A DNA stretch of 64,000 bases from Smittia aterrima. Taxonomy: Eukaryota > Arthropoda > Insecta > Diptera > Chironomidae. Made by a program: the position numbers and the translations under genes. This document shows positions 11,065-22,696 of this stretch, piece after piece (the first letter of the stretch is position 1; each line of letters starts with the position of its first letter). Location: contig CP093830.1 in assembly GCA_033063855.1 (NCBI GenBank), positions 5,456,854 through 5,520,853 of the forward strand, in the 5' to 3' direction. The notes beneath the pieces were generated by a model, which saw only the letters and a program-made list of their open reading frames with translations, searched no databases and was not told where the DNA came from.

Positions 11065-14000
11065 AAGAAGTCATAGAATCAATTCAATCCGAACAACGTA
11101 CGTCAAATACAAGCTCGCTCAGCATGGAAAAACAAACTCCATTAACAAGACTTCTAATATCAAAAGCCATTTGTTTCTTTCTTCGAATGTCTTCGTCGTC
11201 TTTAGTGATGGCGAGTGGAAATTGTTTCGCTCCATTTTCCATCAGTTAGTTGTTCTCCCAAGGTCTATCAATCTTTGCCACAACTAAATCCATTTCTTGC
11301 GACGGTCTTTTACATAACTTTTCTCGAGACGACTGAAGAAGTAATCTTTCATTGTTGCTTCTCGAATGTTTACTTTTCTCATGCTACAATCTCTCATTCT
11401 CTTCCTTTTTATTTTGATATTCATTTTCATTTAATTACATTTAGTGGCAGTCGTGCTTTTATTTGGCATTTTCCTTGTGTGTCAGTGAGTTGACATGTCA
11501 GTCAACAAACAGCTCGCTGTCATGTCTAGTGAAATAGAAAAATTATTCCTCTCTCTCTTTCTTTTTTTTTTCTTAGCTAAGAACGAAGAATTTCATCTCG
11601 TTCATGTTTTCTTGGCATCAAACAAAAGACAAGGAGAAATGTCTTTCTTTTGTGGATGTCGGCAGCGATGTTGTTTCTTCTAAGTGATTTTTAATTTAGA
11701 AATGAATTATGTGCTGCTGGCTCACTACATCTGTCAGCAATGATGCGAGGCGCATTAACGACTCGTAATTAGAAACTCAAGAAAGTGACGGTGAAAAATT
11801 GTGAGAAGATCGTCTGACACAACCAGCAGCAGTTGATGTCGAACAGGAGTCGTAAAATTCGATCTCATTGGGAAGTTGTTAAATAAATTTAGAAGTTAAG
11901 TGTCGCGTTTCAAAATTATGGAAGAGCTCAATGTCTTAATCATGCCCTTCGATCAAACATTGTCGTTATGATCTAGCAACATTTTCTTCTTTCTTTTTCG
12001 AAGAAAATGATTGCACAACGACACTCGGAATCACTGAATCTCCTCGACAGCTTTATGTTGCATAAAACAAGCTGTAAAGTCGGATCATAAAACTCATTCT
12101 TCCTCGTTTTGAATTTATAATCCTCATTTCTCATCATCAAAACGCTGTTTGCAAGAAAGTTATCTCGAAATAATCAGAGCAAAGATGTTCGTCGAGGCCG
12201 CTCTTGTAATGTGCTAATAAACACTGCAAGAGCCTGCATTATCTTCTTTTGTTCAACCACTTCCACTATTCATGAAGAATGTCATAACGATGTCCTATTT
12301 TAGCGAGCAAGAGCCAACACGACATCGTTACACTGATTGCGTAATTTTAACGAGACGAACAAGCATTCGAATTAAGACTAACAAGTGCAGATGGAATGCG
12401 AAAACAAAAGGCATGAAAGCAAAATATGTGTGTCGTCGTCGACGGAGTGAGATGGAGAATATTCTCGTCATATTGCGCAACATGGGAGCAATTAAAAAGC
12501 AGAAAAGGATTTTTTTATTACAAACAATTTTTAACGCTCAACTGAAAAGACTTGTTCTTCTTTACTTCTATTCAAACATTCCACCATCTCCGAGCGGAGT
12601 AGAGGAAGAAACAACAAACTCAACAAACATTTCATGTTGCTTTGTGAATTTTTAAGTCGCTATTCACATGTTTCGTTCGCATTGTAACGAAGTCTCTATG
12701 GAAACTGCTCGAAATCCTTTTTTTCTTTCTCTTAAATGCCGGGAGGAAGCGGAACTGTATGAAAAGCCTTTTCGTTGAAAGCAGTTTGCTGCTTAATTGT
12801 AAGAAGTTTACTTACAAATCTTCGTCGGGATGTTCTTAATTAATATTCCAAACAAAACGAAAACATACTCCAGGGCATAACGAGCATCGCGCGACTGATG
12901 TCGACATTGTGCGCGCGTTTTGATTTGTTTTCTCAGGTGAAAGAGTTTTCATCTTAATTTCTCAATGAACAAACACTTGAACATGTCCCACAATATCCCG
13001 AAGACAAAAGGCGTAGAAGTGAATGTTTTGGTTGAGCAAACTTTCGTCGTCGTCCTATTCAATTCAAATTGTAATTTTATGTTGCACAACAAGCTCAGCA
13101 ATTAAGACACTCGAACACGATTATCGATTATGGTTATTTGACCTAATTAACGACCCAAAGAACAATAAAACTGTTCCTATCCAAGCAAATCCAAACTCGA
13201 TACGTTAATGCTGTTTGGTGAAGTCAATTACAGAAGAAAATTCTTGAGAAAAGCGAGCGCAAATTGAATCGTATGTAATTTTCTTTTAGCACTGCAGCTT
13301 AAGAGCTCTCGACGTGCTCTTTTGTGATTATGTGTTTATTTCTAATTATTGTTCTTTCCCTTTGCTCCACTCGCATTCTTATTCTCTCTCTCGTTCATAA
13401 ATTACGTAACAGCTTAAGTTGCGTCGAAGGTTGCAGACTCTTCAAGCGATTACGTGATTGTGGTTGACTTCCCTTATTCACAATCGAGAGATTAGCAAGA
13501 CGATGGAAGAAGTTACATAAAAACTTTCTGATTTAGTCCCGAAAATGGACAGAGGGCGATTTGAAGATTCCGTTAGAAGTTGATTAGCACGAAAGTCTTC
13601 TTATCTTGACATCATCAACGAATGAATCTTTAAGCAGGATTTTCATTTCCTTATTTTCTCTATCAATGCGCGAACATCTTGAACTGCCTTTGAGGGATAT
13701 TCTCATCTCAATGGTCATAGATTTATGTAACATCAGTCTGCTTGCTCTGAGCTTATTTTTGGCTCTTCGAGAAATTTATTCTCGGAAACAAATCCTCTGT
13801 CACTGCTAGCGATAAAATACGAAAAGATTTACTGGAAGATCTAATTAGATTTCGCGAACATTTCGTTCTTGTCTCTCGAAGCTCTTGTTCCCCAATCATC
13901 GAACATTTATGTCGTGACTTCAAATACACTCTAATCTCATCAACGATATGCAGAAGACACTTGAGATGTACGAAGGCAAATTTTCAATAAAAATTTACTG

Positions 14001-14566
14001 ACAGTCTTTTCGGCGAAAGTGAACGCTTGTCATAAACAGTAACAGCCAAGTGAAGATGCCAAGAGTAGCAACGTCGCAAGTAAATTTAAGGTTCCAGAGG
14101 AACATAACAATAAAAATTTATGTAACGCACATCTCAACAGCAAGAGCGAAAAAAAAATGCGAACGACAACGAAAATTATATTTATTGTAAATATGCAACA
14201 ATGACGCTCGCAAATCGAGACTCGCGGGGGAATTTCGCGTGTTCACTTTAAACTGAATTCGTCTCCAATTTTTCACACAGCAAGTCGCGACTTGTTAAAT
14301 CTCGTGCATTTTGTAAGTTGCACTCGAACTGTAGGCGAAGTTAATAACCAATAAAGCTCGTAATATTGACAGCTGAGAAATTGACCAAGTAAATCATGAG
14401 CAAAGGAGCGTAGGCAAATCTTGAGTAAACAGCAGAATTAATAAGCTATCTTGTTCGTGCCATCAAGATATTGCTTCATTTCGCTCAGAGAAAAAACGAC
14501 AGTCATTAAAATAATGAACAAATGCCGTCTGACACAAGCTAAATAACTGCTTCGCTATATTTCATC

Positions 14567-14582
14567 CTCGCTCGCTCGCTCG
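14567..14582. repeat. (CTCG)4 microsatellite
   Basis: Four perfect tetranucleotide units, an uncommon CpG-containing repeat. Confidence 0.7.
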
Positions 14583-17500
14583 TTCCCATTTGAGGAAAGT
14601 TTTCATTTAAAAATTTCATGCTGAATAATGAGAACAATTTTTTTAAAATAACATTCTTAACTCCTTCTCGACATCCTTCGGGGGTTTTCGAAATAAATAG
14701 GAAGTGAATCCTTTATTTAAACACAGAAACCTATTTCAACGGAGTTTTTTGTCAGAAGAAACGGCTGATACTAAATAACGCAACCCTTTTAACTACTGTT
14801 CATTAATTATTTTACTTTACAGGTAATGCAGGAATTTATCTGAACAACAAGCGAATGTAACAAGTGTAAGGATTGCGTGGGAGTTCTTCGTCAATCATGT
14901 AGCGATACGAAAGAAGCTTTGAAATCTCTAAACAAACTGACGCAACTTCCAAACGTCCCCCTCCTACCTCTCAAGTGATCTCACAGAATGTTTTTATTCA
15001 AATTTATTTTCCCTGTAACTCTTCAGTATCACGTGTTCAAGAGCTTCACAACTTGATTTAAGAGCTTCGTATAAATGTACGTTGCAAAATTGCATCGCAT
15101 GCTCCAAGCGAAGAGTCTCGTAAAGTGAGTACAAGATATCTAAAGGATGCTTCTCCGAAAATATTCAGAAGAAAAGTTTTAAAACAACAAAACTAATATC
15201 GAGAACGATATTTTTGCACAAGAAACATTTCTTCGAGGGTAAAGGAAGCAAAAAAAATGTTATCAATTATTTACGTAGCTCGACAAAGACTTTATTTAAA
15301 ATGCATAAGCTTGCACATGCTTAAAGCGTACACGAAAGTTTACAAACATAAATCTAAAGTTTTCTACATGTGATAATGCTCAGTAAGACTTAAGCAACGA
15401 AAATTATTTGTGTTAGACGGGAAGCATCTTCGTCTTCTCCTGCTAACCGGGGAGAGAAAAATTCTAAATTTCTCTGACATTAACAAGATAAATCCAAAGA
15501 CGTAAAAAGAGTTTAATTCGCTTTCGCTTCGGGGGTTGTATAAATCTTTAAGCGTTACTGTCCACTTCACTTGATAAAGAAGACATTAAGATTGTGAAAA
15601 TAAGATTTGCTAAGACGCTTACACTTCGACTTTCTCCACTTGTGAAGCATGAAACGATCTAAACGGCTTTCTAATGGTCCTTTTTAAAAAAGGAAAGAAA
15701 AGCTTTTATCGTACTCAGCCTCCTCTCGGATTTTTATTGACCGAACATAGATTTCGGTTCAGAATTTATCGGCAACAACAAAAAAAGGGAATTTTGGCAT
15801 CGACGGAAACTACTTAAACGTTTTCTACTTCAATTATCTCATTGACACTCGTGATTGACGCGTCAGCTCGATCTGAAACAATCGAAACATTTCAAAACAC
15901 TAAATATTTCAAAATAAAACCGAGACGGAAACTTCGAGTCGCTAAATTCGCTTTCGATGTTCATTTTCTTGCAGCGTCATTCTAAATTCCACGCTGTGAA
16001 GCGAACACATTTTCCCCCCTCAGACGAAACTCACAAGAAGAGCTTTAAATCATCAGCTTGAATTCCCATAATTTCGTGGCTGCTTGCTAACTGATTTTCT
16101 CCTGCACAGACTCCACGTGAAAACGATGAACGAGATAATTGAAAGCAGCAACAAATTTGATAAAGGTGATGATGCTGCGAGTCATCTCTAGAAAATGTTG
16201 AGAGAAGCGCCGTCAGAAATTGGTTTAATTTTAATCACGACATCGAGTGAACCTTGTTGCTGCTTGAATACGTAAACTGTTTGGGAAATTTTCTTAAATG
16301 ATCTAAAATTTAATTCTCGAATGCTTTGAGTGATGATTTAGCATCGACCACTAACGATGGTGCGCTTTGTAAAATCTGATTGCAGAGTAAATAACAAAGA
16401 TTAAAGTTTCTCTGCAAACTTTTCGGGGTTTAAAGCGGAAGCTACGAGCCAAGCGACATTGCGTCTCCATCCTAAAGCTCATAATTGCGCTGCTGATTTT
16501 TTTTGGCTATCTCGCAGTTTTAACAAAATTTATTTTCCAGAAACTACACATTCGGTCATTGCTTACTGCACCAGTTTTTGGCTGCCAAGGATTTGCAGCG
16601 TTAGACTGCAAGACTCGCTCGACGGTCATCGCTTTTAGACTCCACGCTCTCTGCACAAAGATATATAAAAATATTATTGCTGTGTGAATTGCTTTTTATT
16701 TCGCTTTGCCAACGGAAGCAGAATCTTTTTTGCTTTGTCATGATAAAAAAGCTTCTTTCGAAAAAGCTTAAACTTCAGCAATTGAGTTTTCATTTGTAAA
16801 TTAACATAAGCGCTCGCCATAAGCCATAAAGCATCGACGACCGAGATTAATTTTTAATTGTTATTTATCACTGCAGCCGCCCCGAATCATCCTCACGCTC
16901 TAAAAAATATAATCATTGCGAACGCCGCAATAAAATTTATTTTAATTTAATATTTTTCTCATTCTCACAACATTCGGCATCAACAATAAAAATTAATTAT
17001 TATTGCTCCACGCAGAAAACATTTCGAAGCTCAATCATATTTTCACAATATAAATCACTCGAATGATGTAGGGCACGATGCCAAACAAGTGTTCATACGT
17101 ACGAAGTGTGTATCGTCAATCATCGGGAATGTTTAAATTTATGTTACACGAGTTTGTATTTTTGCGGTTCGAAGGGATGAGGAAAGAACCGCAAATGATT
17201 TTTCTCAATCATTTGTAACGCTCATGAATGTGAGCAAACACTTTTGTGATCGATGTTTGAACAGAGCATTAATATTCGCTTTTAACACACAAGCGACGAA
17301 AAGTCATGGGAAAACTCATTAACAATGTCATTTTATTCGATTCAAATTATTTTCGAATTAATCGATGAACAGATTAAAATCTGGGGCAAGATGAAAGATA
17401 GAAAATCCCAAAGTGAAGCCACAAATTGATATGACCACATAATCCATTCTTTGAATCTCCAAAAATAAACAACGGAGCTCTCTTATGATTAAATTAATAA

Positions 17501-18407
17501 TTCCATTCAAGACATGAAGTAAGCAGCTTCGTTCTTTCGCCTTCTTTGTCTTTAATCATTCCCTTAATCCTTCTTAGAAGCGATTACACCGGTTTATAGA
17601 GTGACTTGCTTAATAAAGAAAGTTATCTGCCAAAGGAATTTTTATTAAAAGAGGCAGCAGAAGTTTAAGTGAGCGTTTTAATGGAAATTTCTTTTTTTCC
17701 TCTTGCGGAAGGGGAACAATCTGAATATTGCGTCACTCAATTGAGGAGAAGGCACAAAATTCTATTTTCATAATTTATTTTATGGAATGTGATTGAAAGG
17801 ATGTGGGATGTGGGCAAAGTAATCAAAGTGGATCCTTCGAACTCCTTTCGAGAGAGGCTTCCCATTCACTCCCTTAACATTATTATTCACCCGCACAGAT
17901 TTCAATTTTCCTTTTTCTTTCGTAAAAATGTAAACAAGATGAAGGGAAAGAAATTATGTTCCATGCAATTGGAAGGTTCTATTGTGAATAATGCGAAAAG
18001 GGGAAGCCAGAGAAGAATTATTAAAATTTTTATGAATAGAAAGACTCACTTTCTGCACACAAATGTCGCTTTTGTTGAGAGGAAAGTATCGGCTGTTGAT
18101 ACAATAGAAGGAAAATTAAATATTATCAGTCAATAAATAAATCTCCGAAGTAAACTAGAGCCACACGTCATAGAGAAAGAAATATCCTGAGGTTTTATTA
18201 CACGTCGGGCCGAATCAAGTTCTTTGCTCTGAGTATGCGATGTCATTGTTCGAAATAGGGAAAGGATTACGAGTCGAGGGATCAGAGGAACTACGTAGGA
18301 TGGATCTAATGAAAATAAAATAAAATACAGTGAAGGCTTCTTCTTCTATCTCCGTGCAAGCGACTTAAGATATTTCCCCGTCTCCATCGCAAATCACTCA
18401 TAATACC

Positions 18408-18431
18408 TTTTCTCTCGAGAGTGAGAGAAAA
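18408..18431. repeat. Short inverted repeat (9-base arms)
   Basis: Arms ttttctctc (18408-18416) and gagagaaaa (18423-18431) are perfect complements around a 6-base loop. The pyrimidine/purine simplicity of the arms makes chance likely. Confidence 0.4.
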
Positions 18432-18839
18432 TGGGAGGAGGATTGCGGAAGTCTTTGCGATTTATTTCATGTCGATGATGTTGAAGATGACGCTAAGGAA
18501 AATATCGAAGATTGAAACGATTTTATTGCGGAGAATTCGATCGAACGAACGGATTTGAGTGTGAGTTTTATTTGCGAAGAGATCTTGAAAGTCGTAAACA
18601 AAGCTCCCCCTTTCATTCATGGCTTTCTGCTGTTGTGAGGGTTCTGGGGTTTATTTCACCTGCTTTGTCATTATAGCTATCTCTGTGATAAGGAAGAAAT
18701 GACATCGCATGAAAAGAAATCGATGGCACAAATGACAGCAATAAGTCGCTGCCGACTCTTAAATCCTCAACGTGCAGATCGATATAAGCAATTACAACGA
18801 ATCTCAATGGATAATTTTAGTGGCCGTTACGGCAATAAT

Positions 18840-18903
18840 CTTATCAGTGTCTTCAAAAGCAATAACATTAGTAACACAATCGCTTCCTGATAAGCGTTAT
18901 CTG
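18840..18903 (+). promoter_or_regulatory. GATA motifs upstream of MFS copy 1
   Basis: TTATCA near 18840-18845, TGATAA at 18888-18893 and TTATCT at 18898-18903 give three GATA-factor consensus sites in about 65 bases, ending 65 bases before the ATG. No clear TATA box is visible. Confidence 0.4.
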
Positions 18904-18968
18904 ATATGAAATGTAATGGTAAAGCGAAGTTTTTAGTTTGTGTTTACCAGTCGAGCTGAAAAGTCGAA

Positions 18969-20439
18969 ATGTTTTTGTTTTCAAAGTCTTACGGGAGGCA
19001 AATTCTTGCGCTGATTCCAGGTTAACCAAATGGTCCATTTCACAAGCTGCCATCGACTTATAAGCTTTTTATTTCAACAGCTTATCTAATCATGATTTGT
19101 GGAGGAATGTTTACAGCTTACGGGATTTTTAATATTTTCGGATATTTCACTTGGGTCGAGAGGTCAGCGACAGCTTTGTACTTCGTACCAGCGAGTTTTC
19201 ATCTCACAACAATCATTGGAGCAATTGTCACGAGTTTGATTTACAACAAAATCGATATATCAAAGATTCACGTGAGTTACAAAAGCTTTGACACTTCAAA
19301 CTCTAATCAAAGAATTTATCTTTCAGTTTGTGAATTGCGCTCTAATGTTGATAGCTTCGATTGTTTTGATTGCTGATCCAAGAGCTTATGCTACTGTTTT
19401 AATTTCAAGATTAGTCTTCGGACTTGGATTTGGTTCAAGTTATATCGCAGCAATCATTTATGGATCAGAAATATCGTCACCAAATGTTCGAGCGCACTTT
19501 CTCTTCTTGATTCATCTTTTTATGACGTTCGGCATGTTCATCTTTAGTTTATTCACATTGTCAGTTAACTTTTATCTAGTTCCACGATTTATTGGCTCGT
19601 TCTCAAGTGCTTTCGTTTTGCTTTCTGCTGTTGTTGGATACTTTAAGCTAAAGCCATCTCACATTTTCCTGATGCAAATCGATTCGAAGGATGCTCTTGA
19701 AAGATTTCAATACTTTGATGGCGATAACAAAGTCAACCCTCACTTGGAGTGTGAAGCACTGCAAAACTGCATCATCGAGGAAAAGAAACGAAGCTTTAAG
19801 TTCTTTGGACGTCACAATATCTCTTCGCTGCTTATCATCTTGTTCGTCGACATCGGATACATTTCAGTGTTCAACGCTCTTCACAATTTCTTCCGAGCAG
19901 TCTTGTTAAGCGCTTATCTATCGTTTGGAGCGAGAAACTACAGTTTAATGATTATGATGGTAACAAGATTGTGTGGATCTATCGTCGGCTTCTTCATCCT
20001 CGACCGCGTCTCGAAGAAACTTCAATATTTCATTCCGGCGTTGATCATCTCGCTTTTGCTGTTTATTTTCGGAACTTTGCTCTTCGTTCATGATAATCTT
20101 AAAATTTGGATTCCCGTGCTGTTTCTTATTCCACTCGAGTTCTTTGTCGGAGTTGGACTGAGTCCAATTGGTGATATTCTGAAAGGAGAACTATTCCCTC
20201 TCAAGGAGAAGCCAATCTCGATAGCCACAACAATGTTCTTCAACGAAGCTTTTCACTGCACCTCTCTCATTTTGGTTCACACTTGGATCTTCTCTCTTGG
20301 AAGTTTTGACGTCATGACAGTTTTGCCTTTAATATTTGGAGCACTCACGTTGGTCTGTAGCATCGCAGTTTATCTTTTCCTTAAAGACTCTCGAAAGGAG
20401 TCAATACGAATTGTGTCAAATTTATATTCAGACAAGTGA
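18969..20439 (+). CDS. MFS transporter, divergent sugar-porter type (tandem copy 1)
   Basis: Exons 18969-19020, 19081-19271 and 19327-20439 give 451 residues. The start is fixed by alignment with the two downstream paralogs, which share the first-exon pattern ending in a conserved IPA/FPA at the first splice junction. The protein has about 12 membrane helices. Family marks are RLVFGLGFGSS then YGSEISSPNVRA after helix 4 (109-136), KPSHIF (190-195) at the place of the sugar-porter PESP motif, a basic central loop ending SFKFFGRHN, and ELFPLKEKP (369-377) matching the SElFP..R motif after helix 10. The usual D-R-x-G-R-R loop after helix 2 is replaced by YNKIDISKIH. Such proteins move small solutes, classically sugars such as trehalose or glucose, across the plasma membrane; the substrate here is unknown because the key motifs are altered. 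Confidence 0.85.
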
Positions 20440-20534
20440 ATGAGCTTTTGAGGAATTCAAGAAAAAAAAAGCATAAGCTCAACTTCAAAGATGACAAATT
20501 AACGAATAAATTAACTCGAGAACTGATTAAAACA

Positions 20535-20540
20535 AATAAA
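20535..20540 (+). terminator. Poly(A) signal AATAAA of MFS copy 1
   Basis: First AATAAA after the stop codon, about 96 bases downstream of it. Confidence 0.5.
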
Positions 20541-20599
20541 ATTAATTTTTAAATGAAAACTTTTTTCTGATGACTCAATATTTCAATCGTATCAAATGA

Positions 20600-20614
20600 T
20601 GATAGAGCTTATCA
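20600..20614 (+). promoter_or_regulatory. GATA motif pair upstream of MFS copy 2
   Basis: TGATAG (20600-20605) and TTATCA (20609-20614) face each other about 80 bases before the ATG, in the 251-base space between copies 1 and 2. No TATA box is apparent. Confidence 0.35.
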
Positions 20615-20690
20615 CTCAAACTTTTCAATTCACAAATTGATTGTAGTGCCCACATTGTTGCGAAAAGTGAGAGAAGTTAAAGTTAAAAAA

Positions 20691-22167
20691 ATGAATTCTT
20701 CATCAAAAAGTTATGAAAGGCAGTTAATGGCAATGATTCCAGGTATCGCAATTCAATTTGGTTCAATTGCTTTGTGGATTTATTTCGATTTATTCAACAG
20801 CTTATCTGATCATGCTCGCCAGCGGATTACACTTGGCGTACGGATATTTTAATGGTTTTGGATACTGGACTTGGTTTTATAAGTCAGCAACTGCTCTTGT
20901 CTGCATGGCTGGAAGTTTTCATCTCACGACAATTGTCGGAGCAATCGCTACAAGTTTAATTTATAACAAAATCGACATTTTAAAGATTCACGTGAGTCAC
21001 ACTAAACACTAAGACACTCGACATTTAATCGAAAGAGTTATCTTTCAGTATACGAATTGCTCTCTGATGTTGATAGCTTCAATTTTGATGATTGCTTGTC
21101 CGTATAATTACTCCTGTGTTCTAATAGCAAGATTATTGCTAGGAGTCGCGTTCGGATCAACTTACATCGCAGCAATTATTTATGGATCAGAAATATCTTC
21201 TCCGAACTATCGAAGACATTTTATTTATCTGCTTCATTTCTTTCTGACGATCGGTTTATTCATCTTTAGCTTGACGTCATTGTTCAGTTTTGGGTCCTTC
21301 AACACAACCCAATATATCGCTGCAGTTACAACCGGAATCGTTTTGATATCTGCTCCGATTCCATACTTTGCACTCAAAGCTTCGCATATTTTCATTCTTC
21401 AAACGAACTCAACGGGAGCCCTTGAGAGACTTCAGTATTTTCAATCGGATTCGACTGATAATCCTTCCGTTAAAATTCAAGAAGAACAGAAATTCGTTTT
21501 TCATGAGAAGAATCGAAGCTTTAAATTCTTTGGACGTCACAACATTTTCGCTCTGCTGGTCATCACATTGGCGAGCATTGGATACTTAGCGGTCTTCAAT
21601 GATTTCCTAAACTTACACAACTTTTATTATCTGAGATATTATATCTCAACGGAATTTAAGGACTACAGTTTATTGGCAATGATGGGAACGAGATTTTTTG
21701 GTTGTCTCTGTGGTTGCTTTATCATCGGCCGAATCAGGACAAAGCTTCAGTTCGTTGTTCCTGCTTTGATTGTCTCTCTGCTGCTGATCGTCTTTGGAAT
21801 TTTGACTTTGAGTTATAACTTCGCTTATTTTTACATTTGGACTCCAACGCTTTTCTTCCTTCCAATCCAGTTTCTGATTGGAGTTGGACTTGGTCCAATC
21901 CCTGATGTCATGAGAAGTGAACTTTTCCTTCATAAAGAGAAGCCAATCTTAATGGCCGCTTCGATCGTGTTTACTGAAATCTTGCATATAATTTTCATTG
22001 TTATTCTTGTACCAAATGATTCAGATGTTTTCAAATTTCTTATCAATCTTGCAATCGATGGCGTTTCAAAAGTCTGGCCATTCGTTTTCGGAGGAATCGT
22101 TTTGATCTCCAGCATCGGCGTTTTTGGTTTCTTCAACGAGTCCCGGATTAAAAAGGTAGACGCTTAA
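20691..22167 (+). CDS. MFS transporter, divergent sugar-porter type (tandem copy 2)
   Basis: Exons 20691-20742, 20801-20991 and 21049-22167 give 453 residues, with intron positions and phases identical to copies 1 and 3; the middle exon is 191 bases in all three. About 12 membrane helices are visible. Motifs correspond one for one: YGSEISSPNYRRH after helix 4, KASHIFILQ at the former PESP site, SFKFFGRHNI at the end of the central loop, and GPIPDVMRSELFLHKEKP after helix 10. The C-terminal part is much closer to copy 3 than to copy 1, also at synonymous sites, which suggests recent duplication or gene conversion. The substrate is unknown. A gene of the sugar/polyol porter superfamily is the safest reading. 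Confidence 0.85.
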
Positions 22168-22574
22168 ATTGATTTGAAAAAGTTTGAAGAATTTGGTTAA
22201 TAAAGTTAAAAAATTATTCTACTCAAAATTATTTTTTTAATTGTCAATCTTTCAAAGTTTCTTATCAAATGTTTATCAATCACAAAGAGCTTCCACGTGT
22301 GGAATTGCCCAAAATTGTTACTCACATTTGTTACTCACACTTCTGGTCGTTTAAATAAGGCTATCACAAAATTAGTCATTCACACTCTCGTGTCTACTTA
22401 ATCTTAAATGTTCGTAAACTACGTTTCAAACAGGAAATAAAAGTTAAGGTTGATCTCAAGTCAGCGAAATCTTCGAACTTCGTACTCTCAAGTACCAACG
22501 AAATTTATTTAATCTTTAATCAAATTAATTTTAAAGTCGCCAAATCGTCAACGTATTTGATCGACATCCACTTA

Positions 22575-22634
22575 TGATAATTAAGATAATTTTTATTGTC
22601 CTTATCAATTTGGTATAAAAATTGCTTGCTATCT
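22575..22634 (+). promoter_or_regulatory. Dense GATA cluster next to the TATA box of MFS copy 3
   Basis: Four consensus sites lie in 60 bases: TGATAA (22575-22580), AGATAA (22584-22589), TTATCA (22602-22607) and CTATCT (22629-22634). Further sites lie upstream at 22262-22267, 22273-22278 and 22361-22366. In insects GATA factors bind such sites to drive midgut and fat-body genes. Confidence 0.5.
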
Positions 22635-22650
22635 TACAAATGCTTCAGTT
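22614..22650 (+). promoter_or_regulatory. Core promoter of MFS copy 3 (TATA box plus initiator)
   Basis: TATAAAAA at 22614-22621 and TCAGTT at 22645-22650, with the initiator A at 22647. The TATA-to-A distance is 33 bases, the same as at the P450 promoter. It predicts a 5' UTR of about 50 bases. Confidence 0.7.
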
Positions 22651-22696
22651 TAATTTTGTGTTTTCAAGTGAAGAGTTGAAGAAAAAAAACTTTAAA

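Larger units (their letters stand above)
7225..18968. other. Gene-free region of 11.7 kb between the P450 and the transporter array
   Basis: I see no supported gene. Open frames here are at most 127 codons, overlap each other on both strands, resemble no known family and mostly lack convincing ATG starts. The DNA is unique-looking and rich in short AT motifs of the TAATTA and TTTATG kind, with CpG well represented. Simple repeats are few and short: (GA)8 at 11049-11064 and (CTCG)4 at 14567-14582. A short hairpin lies at 18408-18431. No transposase, long terminal repeat or tRNA was recognised. It may be intergenic regulatory DNA or a long intron of a gene outside the window. Confidence 0.6.
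22168..22696 (+). other. Intergenic region between MFS copies 2 and 3
   Basis: 529 bases. It holds the AATAAA of copy 2 (22199-22204), then a long upstream region for copy 3 with at least seven GATA motifs between 22262 and 22634 and a TATA/initiator pair at 22614-22650. No gene is seen. Confidence 0.6.
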
